DNA of 64,000 nt. Origin: Nitrosomonas sp. GTDB taxonomy: Bacteria > Pseudomonadota > Gammaproteobacteria > Burkholderiales > Nitrosomonadaceae. The translations under genes were made by a program, and so were the position numbers. Below the pieces are notes generated by a model, which did no database searches, was not told where the DNA came from, and saw nothing but the letters and a program-made list of their open reading frames with translations. Location of the stretch: positions 124,001 through 188,000 of the forward strand of contig JAMWZY010000006.1 in NCBI GenBank assembly GCA_024281825.1, written 5' to 3'. This document shows, in pieces, positions 9,585 to 19,635 of the stretch (the first letter of the stretch is position 1; every line of letters begins with the position of its first letter).

Positions 9585-11021
9585 ATGAGCGCGGTACTGC
9601 AAAGCTTGGTTAATCAGCCATACAAACATGGCTTCGTAACAGATATTGAATCGGATGTTGCTCCCAAAGGGCTCAATGAAGACACTATTCGATTAATCTC
9701 GGCAAAAAAGAATGAACCCGAATGGCTTCTATCATTCCGTCTAGACGCATATCGGAAATGGGTAACCATGTCCGAACCCGATTGGCAAAATGTTCATTAT
9801 TCTAAAATTGATTATCAGGATATCAGCTATTATTCAGCGCCCAAGCCAAAGAATAAGTTAGCAAGCATGGATGAAGTTGATCCTGAATTATTGCGCACTT
9901 TTGAGAAACTCGGTGTACCGCTGCATGAACGCGCCGCACTAGCTGGTGTAGCGGTTGATGTTATTTTTGATAGCGTGTCTGTAGCCACAACTTACAAACA
10001 AAAACTCGCCGAGGTCGGCATTATTTTCTGTTCCATTTCTGAAGCAGTGCACAATCACCCTGAATTAGTTAAAAAATACCTTGGGTCAGTGGTTCCAGTT
10101 GGCGATAACTTTTTTGCTGCCTTAAATTCAGCAGTATTTACCGATGGTTCTTTTTGCTTTATTCCTAAAGGTGTGAAATGCCCCATGGATTTGTCCACTT
10201 ACTTCCGTATCAATACGGAAGGATCGGGTCAATTTGAACGCACACTGGTGATTGCTGAAGAAGGCGCATCAGTTTCTTATCTGGAAGGATGCACAGCACC
10301 CCAATTTGACACCAACCAATTACATGCTGCTGTGGTTGAATTAATTGCATTGGATAATGCAAATATCAAATATTCAACCGTACAAAATTGGTATGCCGGT
10401 GATGAAAATGGTATTGGCGGCATTTACAATTTCGTAACAAAACGTGGCTTAGCGAAAGGTGTTAACTCTCGCATCTCCTGGACTCAAGTAGAAACTGGCG
10501 CCGCAATCACCTGGAAATATCCTTCCTGTATTTTACGGGGTGATAACTCTGTGGGTGAATTCTATTCCGTTGCTGTAACGAACAATTTTCAGCAAGCAGA
10601 CACGGGTACCAAAATGATTCATATTGGTAAAAATACTCGAAGTACCATCATTAGCAAAGGCATATCAGCAGGTCACTCAAATAGCAGCTACCGTGGCTTA
10701 GTGCGTATTACACCAACAGCCGATGGTGCCCGAAATTATTCACAGTGTGATTCGATGCTCATTGGCGATCAATGTGGCGCGCATACCTTCCCCTATATTC
10801 AAGTACAGAATAATACTGCAAAAGTAGAGCATGAAGCCTCTACATCAAAGATTGGTGAAGATCAACTATTCTACTTATCACAACGTGGTATTGGCGCAGA
10901 AGAAGCCGTTTCGATGATCATTAATGGTTTTTGCAAGGACGTATTTCAACAATTGCCGATGGAATTTGCGGTAGAAGCTACTAAGCTCTTGAGTTTTAAA
11001 TTAGAAGGGAGTGTCGGATGA
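9585..11021 (+). CDS. sufB: Fe-S cluster assembly scaffold SufB
   Basis: SufB (478 residues, normal length) forms the SufBC2D complex on which clusters are built from SufS-derived sulfur. Recognisable blocks include [49 protein letters not shown] and ISQRGI-like [19 protein letters not shown] near the C-terminus. It has an AAGGGAAGAAA ribosome site before the ATG. Its last codons overlap the sufC start (ATGA), implying translational coupling. Confidence 0.97.
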   Translation: MSAVLQSLVNQPYKHGFVTDIESDVAPKGLNEDTIRLISAKKNEPEWLLSFRLDAYRKWVTMSEPDWQNVHYSKIDYQDISYYSAPKPKNKLASMDEVDPELLRTFEKLGVPLHERAALAGVAVDVIFDSVSVATTYKQKLAEVGIIFCSISEAVHNHPELVKKYLGSVVPVGDNFFAALNSAVFTDGSFCFIPKGVKCPMDLSTYFRINTEGSGQFERTLVIAEEGASVSYLEGCTAPQFDTNQLHAAVVELIALDNANIKYSTVQNWYAGDENGIGGIYNFVTKRGLAKGVNSRISWTQVETGAAITWKYPSCILRGDNSVGEFYSVAVTNNFQQADTGTKMIHIGKNTRSTIISKGISAGHSNSSYRGLVRITPTADGARNYSQCDSMLIGDQCGAHTFPYIQVQNNTAKVEHEASTSKIGEDQLFYLSQRGIGAEEAVSMIINGFCKDVFQQLPMEFAVEATKLLSFKLEGSVG

Positions 11022-11812
11022 TCGACAAAAATAGCACAACATTACTTTCGATCAAAAATTTACATGCCAGCATTAACACTACCGAGATTCTCAGCGGCAT
11101 CAATTTAACCGTTAAAAGTGGTGAAATCCATGCCATCATGGGCTTAAATGGATCTGGAAAAAGTACTCTAGCAAAAGTACTCGCAGGCCATTCAGCCTAT
11201 GAAGTTACAGCAGGAAGCATAGAATTTGAGGGCAAAGATCTTTTGGCATTACCCCCGGAAGAACGTGCCCGGGCAGGTTTGTTTTTGGGGTTTCAGTATC
11301 CCATAGAAATACCGGGTGTCGCGAATACACAATTTCTCCGACTGGCCTACAATACAATACAAGCACAACGTGGAAAAGATGAACTCGATCCACTTGAATT
11401 TGATGATTTTGTACGTGAAAAAATGAAATTACTCGATATGAAACCGGATTTCCTTGACCGCAGCGTTAACGAAGGTTTCTCAGGTGGAGAAAAAAAGCGT
11501 AATGAGATCCTGCAGATGGCATTGCTTGAACCCAAGCTTAGTATTCTGGATGAAACAGATTCGGGTCTTGATATTGATGCACTGAGAATCGTTGCCAATG
11601 GTGTAAATCAAATTGCTTGCAAAGATAACGCCATCATATTGGTAACACATTATCAGCGCTTATTAGATTATATTGTTCCTGATTTTGTGCATGTTATGCA
11701 AGCCGGTCGCATCGTAATGACTGGCGATAAGAAATTAGCGATAGAATTAGAAACCCGTGGCTACGATTGGATCAATGCCGATCAACATTTAGCTACAGGA
11801 GTCAATGCATGA
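11018..11812 (+). CDS. sufC: Fe-S assembly ATPase SufC
   Basis: SufC is the ABC-type ATPase of SufBC2D (264 residues). Walker A is GLNGSGKST at residues 42-50, the Q-loop FQYP near 92, the signature [11 protein letters not shown] near 152, and Walker [13 protein letters not shown] near 174 with the SufC-typical Asp-Glu-Thr. It overlaps sufB by 4 bp and sufD by 4 bp, a tight translationally coupled set. Confidence 0.97.
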   Translation: MIDKNSTTLLSIKNLHASINTTEILSGINLTVKSGEIHAIMGLNGSGKSTLAKVLAGHSAYEVTAGSIEFEGKDLLALPPEERARAGLFLGFQYPIEIPGVANTQFLRLAYNTIQAQRGKDELDPLEFDDFVREKMKLLDMKPDFLDRSVNEGFSGGEKKRNEILQMALLEPKLSILDETDSGLDIDALRIVANGVNQIACKDNAIILVTHYQRLLDYIVPDFVHVMQAGRIVMTGDKKLAIELETRGYDWINADQHLATGVNA

Positions 11813-13113
11813 GTAACAGCGTAACAAATAGCAACGATTATCTTCAATACTTACTTAAATCTTGGTCAGCAAAATCAGCTAGCAAACTAACTGGATTAAA
11901 TCAATTGCGCGCACATGCGATTGATTCTGTTAGCACACAAAGATTACCCAACAAGTACGATGAAGAATGGCGTTTTACCGATATCTCACCATTGGCACGC
12001 TTAACTTACCCACCCTCACAGCAGCAATTGAGATTACAGTTTAACGATATCGATAAATTTTGTTTACAAAATACCAACCGATTGGTCTTTGTAGATAATC
12101 ATTATTCGCCAGATCTATCGAACGTTGCCGACTCTCAAATACAAATCCTCGGCAATTTACATTCGCTGATGTCATCCCATGCATCGACGATCGAGTCTCA
12201 TCTCGGTCATTACGCAAAATTTGATCATGATATCTTTACTGCTCTGAATACGGCTTTTCTTCATGACGGTGCGTTGATTATTGTACCTGCAGAAACATGC
12301 ATTGCAGAACCGATACATTTGTTGTTCATTGCGTCTCAACAAGAGGTCAGTAGCTACCCACGTTCCTTAGTGGTCAGTGGCCCTAATAGTAAAGTGACAC
12401 TTATCGAAGACTATGTATCAATTGATCAATCACCTTATATTACCAACACGGTAACAGAAATTCGCTTAGCTGCTCATGCGCAAGTTAAACACATTCGTGT
12501 TCAGCGTGATAGTAAACAAGCACATCATTTGGCAAGCTGTGCGGTTTCGCTAGCAGGCTCCAGTCAATATCAGTCGATCTGTGTTTCGTTAGGAGCGCGA
12601 ATCTCACGTTATAACTTGGAAGTGCAGTTAACCGGTGAAAATAGTAATTGCACGATCGATGGATTAACTTTGATTTCCGGTCAGCAATTATCTGATACGC
12701 ATACCAGCATTGATCATGTAAAGCCCAATTGTACTAGCCATCAACAACACAAATGTATTGTTGATGATACAGCGCATGCAGTGTTTAATGGCAAAATTAA
12801 AGTACGGCCACAGGCCCAGCAAACGAATTCATCGCAATCTAGCCGCAATTTATTACTGAGCAATACTGCTAAAGTAGATACAAAGCCACAGCTAGAAATT
12901 TTTGCGGATGATGTTAAATGCGCACATGGTGCAACAGTAGGACAATTGGATTCCGAAGAAATCTTTTACTTGGAAAGCCGTGGCTTATCAAAAACCACCG
13001 CACGCAATTTACTAACCTATGCATTTGCTGCTGATGTTATTAATCGCATTCCGGTTACTTCACTTAAGCAACAATTGGAACACATCGTTCTAAATCAAAC
13101 ACAAGGTGTTTAA
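11809..13113 (+). CDS. sufD: Fe-S assembly protein SufD
   Basis: SufD partners SufB in SufBC2D and is needed for iron entry. I use the ATG at 11809 overlapping the sufC stop, giving 434 residues; a longer reading from 11767 would lie inside sufC. Marks are [12 protein letters not shown] near residue 50, [11 protein letters not shown], and the C-terminal ECAHGATVG-like [20 protein letters not shown] with [17 protein letters not shown]. The N-terminal part is variable, as usual. Its stop overlaps the sufS start (TAATG). Confidence 0.95.
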   Translation: MSNSVTNSNDYLQYLLKSWSAKSASKLTGLNQLRAHAIDSVSTQRLPNKYDEEWRFTDISPLARLTYPPSQQQLRLQFNDIDKFCLQNTNRLVFVDNHYSPDLSNVADSQIQILGNLHSLMSSHASTIESHLGHYAKFDHDIFTALNTAFLHDGALIIVPAETCIAEPIHLLFIASQQEVSSYPRSLVVSGPNSKVTLIEDYVSIDQSPYITNTVTEIRLAAHAQVKHIRVQRDSKQAHHLASCAVSLAGSSQYQSICVSLGARISRYNLEVQLTGENSNCTIDGLTLISGQQLSDTHTSIDHVKPNCTSHQQHKCIVDDTAHAVFNGKIKVRPQAQQTNSSQSSRNLLLSNTAKVDTKPQLEIFADDVKCAHGATVGQLDSEEIFYLESRGLSKTTARNLLTYAFAADVINRIPVTSLKQQLEHIVLNQTQGV

Positions 13114-14375
13114 TGATGCGTCCAACCACTGTTTCATTACAATCCTCAATTTCATCCACTCTGGATGTGGATAAGATTCGCGCTGATTTTCCTATCTTGA
13201 ATGTCAAAGTAGGTGACAAGCCTCTGATCTATCTGGATAATGCCGCATCCAGTCAAATGCCCCAAACCGTCATTAATCGCCTAATAAAATACCAAACTGA
13301 ACAGCACGCAAATATTCACCGCGCCGTTCATTATTTATCTGAAGTAGCTACCCGAGAATATCATCGAGCCCGCTGTATACTTCAGCAATTCATTCATGCA
13401 CGGGAAGAACGAGAAGTAATATTTACCAGCGGTACGACGGATGCCATCAACTTAGTCATGCACGGATATGGCCGGAAATTCTTGCAAGCAGGTGATGAGA
13501 TTATCTTAACTACATTGGAACACCACTCCAATATCGTACCTTGGCAAATGCTCGCCGCAGAAAAAGGCATAAAAATCCGTGTGGTACCAATCAACGATCG
13601 AGGCGAATTGGAACTTGCTGTTTACAAAAAGCTATTTAACAGTCACACTAAATTTGTCGGTCTCATACATGTTTCCAATGCACTTGGTACGATCAATCCG
13701 ATTAAGGAAATGATTGATTTTTCTCATCAACATAATGTTCCTGTCTTGATTGATGGAGCGCAAGCTGCGCCTCATATGGTTATTAATGTTCAAGAACTGG
13801 ATTGTGATTTTTATACCTTCTCTGGCCATAAAATGTGTGGGCCTACTGGAATCGGTATCTTGTATGGAAAAGCCAACCTACTGGAAGCTATGCAACCATT
13901 CAAGGGCGGCGGCGATATGATCACATCCGTTACTTTTGAAGAGACAATTTACAATGAAATTCCGCACAAATTTGAAGCCGGAACACCGCCTATTGCTGCT
14001 GCTATTGGTTTTGGTGCCGCTGTTGAGTATTTGACATCAATTGGGATTGATCGTATTGGTAGCTATGAGTCTGAATTACTCAATTATGCTACCGAATCAC
14101 TCCATGCAATTCCCGGCGTAAAAATCATTGGTACGGCAAAACATAAAACAGCAGTATTGTCTTTTACCGTTAACGGAATCCATCCACATGATATCGGTAC
14201 GATTTTGAATCAAGAAGGTATCGCCGTTCGAACCGGTCATCACTGTGCTCAACCAGTAATGCAGCATTTTAGCGTACCGGCTACATCTCGTGCTTCATTT
14301 GCATTTTATAATAAAAAAATTGAAATTGACGCTTTAGCTGCTGGTATTAGAACCGTACAAAAGGTTTTTCAATGA
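13113..14375 (+). CDS. sufS: SufS-type (group II) cysteine desulfurase
   Basis: This PLP enzyme of 420 residues takes sulfur from cysteine for cluster assembly. The PLP Lys is Lys240 in FSGHKMCGPTG. The active-site Cys lies in RTGHHCAQP near residue 375 with the short group-II loop. Other family blocks are YLDNAASSQ, FTSGTTDAIN and LEHHSNIVPW. It may start at either of two adjacent ATGs. Its end overlaps sufU by 4 bp, fitting the SufS-SufU persulfide-transfer partnership. Confidence 0.96.
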   Translation: MMRPTTVSLQSSISSTLDVDKIRADFPILNVKVGDKPLIYLDNAASSQMPQTVINRLIKYQTEQHANIHRAVHYLSEVATREYHRARCILQQFIHAREEREVIFTSGTTDAINLVMHGYGRKFLQAGDEIILTTLEHHSNIVPWQMLAAEKGIKIRVVPINDRGELELAVYKKLFNSHTKFVGLIHVSNALGTINPIKEMIDFSHQHNVPVLIDGAQAAPHMVINVQELDCDFYTFSGHKMCGPTGIGILYGKANLLEAMQPFKGGGDMITSVTFEETIYNEIPHKFEAGTPPIAAAIGFGAAVEYLTSIGIDRIGSYESELLNYATESLHAIPGVKIIGTAKHKTAVLSFTVNGIHPHDIGTILNQEGIAVRTGHHCAQPVMQHFSVPATSRASFAFYNKKIEIDALAAGIRTVQKVFQ

Positions 14376-14860
14376 CGCATACAAACTCTCTATACCAGGA
14401 AGTCATACTGGATCACAACAAAAAACCTCGTAACTACGGCAAGCTTGAGCAACCTAGTCATCAAGCAACGGGACATAATCCATTATGTGGAGACCGCTTA
14501 GATATCACTTTGCATATTCATGATGATCAAATCAACGCTATTGCATTCCAAGGTGAATCTTGTGCAATTTGTAAAGCCTCTGCTTCATTGATGACAACAG
14601 CCGTTAAAGGTAAGTCTCCTTCATATGCCGAAACACTTATTCATGAATTTCGCGAGCTGACTACCGGCAAATTGGATATCAATAATCCACATCAACTGGG
14701 TCGATTGACTGTTTTTTCTGGTATTCGAGATTTACCTACTCGCGTGAAGTGTGCCATTTTACCTTGGCACACCCTACATGCTGCATTAAACTCTATTGCG
14801 ACCGTATCTACTGAAGCAAATAAAAATTTTACTACTTCTGCAAATAGCGATTCCGTATAA
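14372..14860 (+). CDS. sufU: SufU zinc-dependent sulfurtransferase / IscU-like protein
   Basis: The protein has 162 residues and starts LYQEVILDHNKKPRN, the SufU/IscU signature. Ligand cysteines are in NPLCGDRL, GESCAICKAS and TRVKCAILPW, the last with the SufU-type spacing; an insertion of about 20 residues between the second and third Cys is typical of SufU rather than IscU. SufU receives persulfide from SufS. It lies directly after sufS with a 4-bp overlap. The C-terminal tail (about 20 residues) is unconserved-looking. Confidence 0.9.
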   Translation: MTHTNSLYQEVILDHNKKPRNYGKLEQPSHQATGHNPLCGDRLDITLHIHDDQINAIAFQGESCAICKASASLMTTAVKGKSPSYAETLIHEFRELTTGKLDINNPHQLGRLTVFSGIRDLPTRVKCAILPWHTLHAALNSIATVSTEANKNFTTSANSDSV

Positions 14861-14916
14861 ATTCCCGGTACTGAATTTTTCATTAAATTGGGAACACAGC
14901 AAAATAAATTATTCAA

Positions 14917-15477
14917 ATGCCTAAAATTGCCGACATTGAAGGAACACCCAACAAGAATGCGCTGAAATTCATTCTTAAAGAACCACTCACATGGGGTATT
15001 GCGCGATCCTACGACAATGCTGAGTCAGCAAAAGATGATCCACTCGCCTCTGCTCTATTTGATATTGATCATGTTACCAATGTATTTTATATTGATCAAT
15101 GGATTACCGTGACTCAGGATGGTGACGCCAATTGGCAGGATTTAGCAAGAGAAATTGCTGATCCTATCCGGGCGGCGCCTGCTGCTTCGGCACAATCCGC
15201 AGAAACCGTTGCCGCAGCCAGTGGAACCTTGGCTAATTTAAGCCCAGAAGATCAGTTACGCTTAGAAAAAATAAATGTCTTATTAAACGAAGAGGTACGT
15301 CCTTATTTGCAACACGATGGCGGAGATCTTCATATTCTGGCACTTGAAGGAAACATCCTTCGCATTCACTACCAAGGCGCCTGCGGAACCTGTCCAAGCT
15401 CAATTTCAGGCACACTCAGGGGTATTGAAAATATGCTAAAAACTCTCGAACCCGATATACAAGTAGTTGCCGTTTGA
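14917..15477 (+). CDS. Nfu-type Fe-S carrier with N-terminal Nfu_N domain
   Basis: The protein has 186 residues. Residues 1-88 (NALKFILKEPL, DPLASALFDIDHVTNVFY) match the scaffold Nfu N-terminal domain. After an Ala-rich linker (about 88-108), residues 115-186 form the NifU C-terminal domain with the cluster-binding CxxC in ACGTCPSS and DGGDLHI. It is 56 bp downstream of sufU and closes the operon. Such carriers pass [4Fe-4S] clusters to targets. The two-domain form is more often mitochondrial/alphaproteobacterial, but also occurs in other proteobacteria. Confidence 0.92.
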   Translation: MPKIADIEGTPNKNALKFILKEPLTWGIARSYDNAESAKDDPLASALFDIDHVTNVFYIDQWITVTQDGDANWQDLAREIADPIRAAPAASAQSAETVAAASGTLANLSPEDQLRLEKINVLLNEEVRPYLQHDGGDLHILALEGNILRIHYQGACGTCPSSISGTLRGIENMLKTLEPDIQVVAV

Positions 15478-15496
15478 GCTCAATAATCCTGTAATA

Positions 15497-16060
15497 CTAA
15501 ATACGTTTTCTAAATTCATTGTTGTGTGGATCAATCTCAATCTTATCACCGATTTCCACAAATGCTGGCACTTGAATTTCAAAATTTGTACCAAGAAGTC
15601 GTGCCGGCTTCATGATTTTTCCTGTTGTATCCCCCCTTACCGCCGGCTCAGTATATTCCACCTCACGAACAATAGTATTGGGTAACTCAACGGAAATGGC
15701 TTTGTCGCCATAAAAAGTAACTTGGCAAACATCTTCCATACCATCAATAAGATAGTTAATCACATCCGCCATATTTTCCGCCTCAACTTCAATCGGGTTG
15801 TAATCTGAATCCATAAAAACATAAAGAGGATCAGCAAAATAACTATAGGTACATTCTTTTTTATCCAATACAACCAAATCGAATTTTTCGTCAGCTTTAT
15901 AAACCGTTTCAACGGTAGAACTGGAAAACAAGTTTTTCAATTTCATTTTGACTACTGATGCATTACGGCCAGACTTGGTAAATTCCGCCCTTAGTACCAC
16001 CATAGGGTCATTACCAACCATTACCACATTACCTGAGCGCAGTTCCATTGCAGTCTTCAT
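15497..16060 (-). CDS. efp: Elongation factor P, Arg32 type
   Basis: EF-P (187 residues) relieves ribosome stalling at polyproline. The tip of domain I reads [13 protein letters not shown] with Arg at residue 32, the position rhamnosylated by EarP, instead of the Lys34 that is lysylated in E. coli. Domains II/III are complete (VQVPAFV-like [16 protein letters not shown] near the end). It is downstream of rimO and earP on the same strand, and its stop faces nfu 20 bp away. Confidence 0.97.
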   Translation of the reverse strand: MKTAMELRSGNVVMVGNDPMVVLRAEFTKSGRNASVVKMKLKNLFSSSTVETVYKADEKFDLVVLDKKECTYSYFADPLYVFMDSDYNPIEVEAENMADVINYLIDGMEDVCQVTFYGDKAISVELPNTIVREVEYTEPAVRGDTTGKIMKPARLLGTNFEIQVPAFVEIGDKIEIDPHNNEFRKRI

Positions 16061-16149
16061 AGTTTCAATTCCAAAGTAAAATGATCTATTGATGCCACTT
16101 CTATAACTTTGTAGTTTAAAGATTTAACATCATGCCAAAAAGCGCTAGA

Positions 16150-17286
16150 TTATAGCCGATTCTCAACAAATTGCACCAGATTAGAGACCAAATCATTTTG
16201 CTTTGCCAATTGCTCAGACCATGCTTGATTATGTTGCCTTAAGGGTTTAGCAAGAGAGAAAAATTTTAATAAAATATTCCTACTCATTGAGCCTTGCCCG
16301 TTCCAACTGTGCCATAGCTCTTGCACAGTATCCTTCATTTGTGATGGCATGCTCATTGTATAGAGATCAAGAAAAGCATCCAGTTTTTGCCAATGCGCCT
16401 GCTCCACCTGCTGATAAATATTCCAGATAAAAGGTTTGCCTGCATACTGAGCGCGTACAAAAGAATCTTCACCGCGGACAAAATTGATATCACAACTCCA
16501 AAGCAATCGATCGTAATCCGTTTGTTCAAGAAACGGGATAACCAACACCGTCAATTGCTGAAACTGCATGTGCATTTCGGCCCCATATCGAGAATACCCG
16601 AACAAAGCAATAATACGTTGTGCAACTTTACCTTGAGGAACAATGAGTAAAATAGGCACTTTCAGATCGGACAGCAATTCTATTAAACTTTCGACAGGCG
16701 CGCTATCATAACAAAACAATGAAATTCGAACTGCATTGCGTCGATCAAACGGAATTTCCAATTGTCGTAAAATAGCTTGCTTATTACAGTTGGCTTGCTG
16801 TAACTCATAATCTTTCTCGCGAATCAAGCCACCCGTATCTGGCTCGAAACCCGGGAAAAAACAGGTTTTAATCAATCCTAAACGGGGATGTGGAGAAGGT
16901 ATCGCATGGTAATTTTTTACCCAAGGCTCAGCGCTTAGATACTCTAAATTAATCCAAATGGTCTGAATATTTCGCTGAAGTATTTTACGCAAATAGCTTC
17001 CGGGTAACTCACAAGCAAAAGCCTCGATAACAACTTCTGCCGGCTCAATTTGCTCGAACACTTCAGAGTTCTTTTGCCAATGCCAAATCTCGATATCCTG
17101 AATCACTTGATACTGCAACTCATCATTGACGGCTGGTTCCAAGCAAGAAAACCTATGTAAATTATCTACCCATAATCGAACCAATTGCCCATATTCATGC
17201 GTAAGCTGTCGACTCAAGCGCCAACACACACCAATATCGCCAAAATTATCGATGACGGTGCAAAATATATCCCAATGACGACGCAT
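16150..17286 (-). CDS. earP: EF-P arginine rhamnosyltransferase EarP
   Basis: EarP (378 residues) transfers rhamnose from TDP-rhamnose to EF-P Arg32. The N-terminal motif VIDNFGDIGVCWRLSRQL puts Asp at 13 and 17, both known to be essential in the Pseudomonas enzyme. The nucleotide-sugar motif RGEDSFVRAQYAGKPFIW is present near residue 270. It is a GT-B fold enzyme. The neighbouring EF-P carries the matching Arg32, so the pair is self-consistent. It lies 40 bp after rimO and 89 bp before efp. Confidence 0.96.
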   Translation of the reverse strand: MRRHWDIFCTVIDNFGDIGVCWRLSRQLTHEYGQLVRLWVDNLHRFSCLEPAVNDELQYQVIQDIEIWHWQKNSEVFEQIEPAEVVIEAFACELPGSYLRKILQRNIQTIWINLEYLSAEPWVKNYHAIPSPHPRLGLIKTCFFPGFEPDTGGLIREKDYELQQANCNKQAILRQLEIPFDRRNAVRISLFCYDSAPVESLIELLSDLKVPILLIVPQGKVAQRIIALFGYSRYGAEMHMQFQQLTVLVIPFLEQTDYDRLLWSCDINFVRGEDSFVRAQYAGKPFIWNIYQQVEQAHWQKLDAFLDLYTMSMPSQMKDTVQELWHSWNGQGSMSRNILLKFFSLAKPLRQHNQAWSEQLAKQNDLVSNLVQFVENRL

Positions 17287-17326
17287 GCATGAAATGAATA
17301 AGAGTATTTAACGCACGCTTAAAAAA

Positions 17327-18664
17327 TTACTTCTCAACGGGCGTTGCAAAAAGATCGTGTGCGTCAGAATCCGTAATCTTAACAGTAATCAAATCTCCTA
17401 ACCGACCAAGGTTTTTTTGCTGAACATATACCACGCCATCAATCTCTGGTGCATCTGCGCTGCTTCTAGCAATGATTTGTTCATCTATCACATCATCAAT
17501 CATCACCGTCATCGTCGTACCTATTTTATCAATTAACCGTTTACGACTGATTATTTCTTGCACTTGCATAAACCTTTTACGACGCTCCTCTTTAACCTCA
17601 TCTGGCACCGCATCTGGCAGTGCATTCGCTGCCGCACCTTTCACTGGAGAATAGGCAAAACAGCCGACGCGATCCAATTGGGCTTCTTGTAAGAATTCAA
17701 GTAATTCTTCGAAATCCGCTTCAGTTTCACCTGGAAATCCTACGATAAACGTACTACGCAATGTGATATCAGGACATATCTCTCGCCAACGCTGAATTCG
17801 CAACAAATTATTTTCCGCATTCGCAGGACGTCTCATACTCTTCAGTATGCGTGAATTGGCGTGCTGAAAAGGAACATCCAAATAAGGCAATATATTTCCT
17901 TGCGCCATTAAAGGAATAACATCATCAACGTGCGGATAGGGATAGACATAGTGTAGACGTACCCATACACCCAGTGAACCCAACGCTTGTGCCAATTCGG
18001 TCAAGCGGGTTTTGATTGGCCTGCCTTGCCAGAAGCCGGTGCGGTATTTGATGTCGACTCCATAGGCACTGGTATCTTGAGAAATGATCAATAATTCCTT
18101 CACACCAGCATTTACCAAGTGCTCAGCCTCTTGCATCACCTCATGAATAGGGCGACTTATTAAATCACCCCGCATCGCAGGAATAATACAAAAGGTACAA
18201 CGATGATTACATCCCTCAGATATCTTGATATAGGCGTAATGTTGGGGCGTTAATCGAATTCCTTGAGGAGGAATCAGACTGGTATAAGGATCATGTGGCT
18301 GCGGCAAGTGCATGTGAATGGCTGACATAACTTCCGGCAATGCCTGCGGTCCTGTCACAGCCAATACTTGGGGATGCGCTTTCTTAACGACAGCACCATT
18401 TTCCTTAGCACCTAAGCATCCAGTAACAATCACTTTACCATTTTCAGCCAGAGCTTCGCCGATCGCATCTAATGATTCTTCCACAGCACTATCAATAAAA
18501 CCGCAGGTATTGACAACGACTAAATCGGCATCTTGATAAGATGGCGATATTGCATACCCTTCTGCACGTAATTGCGTTAAGATTTGCTCTGAATCAACCA
18601 ATGCTTTAGGACAACCCAGTGAAACGAAGCCAATTCTTTGTGACGTTGATTTTGTAGATGACAT
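17327..18664 (-). CDS. rimO: Ribosomal protein S12 methylthiotransferase RimO
   Basis: RimO (445 residues) is a radical-SAM enzyme with two [4Fe-4S] clusters that methylthiolates Asp88 of ribosomal protein S12. The N-terminal MTTase cysteines are in [22 protein letters not shown] and VTGCLG; the radical-SAM motif is [11 protein letters not shown] near residue 155; and a C-terminal TRAM domain begins around 375. It heads a minus-strand operon with earP and efp, all acting on the translation apparatus. The start codon is only 26 bp from that of the divergent EndoU gene. Confidence 0.96.
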   Translation of the reverse strand: MSSTKSTSQRIGFVSLGCPKALVDSEQILTQLRAEGYAISPSYQDADLVVVNTCGFIDSAVEESLDAIGEALAENGKVIVTGCLGAKENGAVVKKAHPQVLAVTGPQALPEVMSAIHMHLPQPHDPYTSLIPPQGIRLTPQHYAYIKISEGCNHRCTFCIIPAMRGDLISRPIHEVMQEAEHLVNAGVKELLIISQDTSAYGVDIKYRTGFWQGRPIKTRLTELAQALGSLGVWVRLHYVYPYPHVDDVIPLMAQGNILPYLDVPFQHANSRILKSMRRPANAENNLLRIQRWREICPDITLRSTFIVGFPGETEADFEELLEFLQEAQLDRVGCFAYSPVKGAAANALPDAVPDEVKEERRKRFMQVQEIISRKRLIDKIGTTMTVMIDDVIDEQIIARSSADAPEIDGVVYVQQKNLGRLGDLITVKITDSDAHDLFATPVEK

Positions 18665-18690
18665 GTAAGAAAGTGGAATAAAAATAAAAT

Positions 18691-19251
18691 ATGAGTAAAC
18701 ATCGAATCAAATATGCATTACGCATCATTTTACACCTACTCATACTCACCCCTCCATCGCTATTTGCTCAAATTGCTTGCGATGCATTACCACATTCGAC
18801 CTCGTCAGAAAATACTCCAGCCATTAATCAACAGCACATCTTTTGCGGTGAATGGCATCGTGATCGACCAAAGGGCTTCCATTCACGGCCTGATGGTAAA
18901 AACCCCGCTTCGATCGCACAACTATCCATTCAAAGTAAGCCTAACAAAGCTGGGGTTTATACCATTCGATGGTCGCATATTAGAGATATAAAAAAAGAAA
19001 AATTCTCCTCGATGTTTCCAGATCAGTGCACAAAGCAACAAGTTTTAAATTCGATTCACTATGCGGCCAAACACATTATCCCATGCCCTTCCAATTCTCC
19101 CAATTGGCTCCAATGTGGTCAGAATAAACCATCTATCACCTCTGAAAAAGAAAACCCACAATTTTGCAGTTACAACAACATCCTCTTTACAATTGGACTT
19201 GCATTCGATCACAATAGAAAAATCAATACGGCATTCCCTATTTTTGAATGA
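18691..19251 (+). CDS. Secreted bacterial EndoU-type nuclease (toxin candidate)
   Basis: The protein has 186 residues. Residues 1-27 look like a signal peptide (positive start, [18 protein letters not shown]). The rest resembles bacterial EndoU domains: [20 protein letters not shown] (two His spaced as the catalytic pair), then [25 protein letters not shown] and the C-terminal [18 protein letters not shown] (usual form I-G-Y-x-G-x-I-x-T-A-Y-P). EndoU nucleases cut RNA and are common CDI/polymorphic toxin payloads. Here the domain is nearly the whole secreted protein, with no delivery module. Its stop overlaps the start of a small acidic gene, a typical toxin-immunity layout. I recognise the family by pattern only. 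Confidence 0.78.
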   Translation: MSKHRIKYALRIILHLLILTPPSLFAQIACDALPHSTSSENTPAINQQHIFCGEWHRDRPKGFHSRPDGKNPASIAQLSIQSKPNKAGVYTIRWSHIRDIKKEKFSSMFPDQCTKQQVLNSIHYAAKHIIPCPSNSPNWLQCGQNKPSITSEKENPQFCSYNNILFTIGLAFDHNRKINTAFPIFE

Positions 19252-19565
19252 ATAATGACAATACTTTCAGTTGGCAAGACTATCAACCTGAGGAAACATC
19301 GCATCGCCTCATCGCTGCATATTTAGCCATCGATATCCAAAGAAGCATTGAGGAAACGAATCATCTTTTACAAAAAATTGATGCGGTCAGTAAGCGAGAG
19401 ATACCAAACTGGGAGCGTATCGGTAATGCTTATTACTTGCGCCTATTTCCGGAATATGCCGAAATTGAAGAAGAATTTTCTGACGAAATAGATCCACCAG
19501 AAAGAATTCCACTACCTTTATTTAAAGTTGCGGTTCAATCATGGCAACAACACATTTCCCTATAA
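19248..19565 (+). CDS. Small acidic protein, probable immunity to the EndoU nuclease
   Basis: This 105-residue protein has a strong excess of Asp/Glu (for example AEIEEEFSDEIDPPE) and no signal peptide or membrane segment. The ATG at 19248 overlaps the nuclease stop (ATGAATAATG), so the two are translationally coupled. Small, acidic, cytoplasmic and directly downstream of a nuclease gene is the usual profile of an immunity protein. I do not recognise the family. The immunity role is inference from context. Confidence 0.68.
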   Translation: MNNDNTFSWQDYQPEETSHRLIAAYLAIDIQRSIEETNHLLQKIDAVSKREIPNWERIGNAYYLRLFPEYAEIEEEFSDEIDPPERIPLPLFKVAVQSWQQHISL

Positions 19566-19635
19566 TATTTTTCGCCTCCGATACACTAAAAGTGATTCAT
19601 TTTTCGAAAGAGTACTCCTACGATGGAGTCGATTC

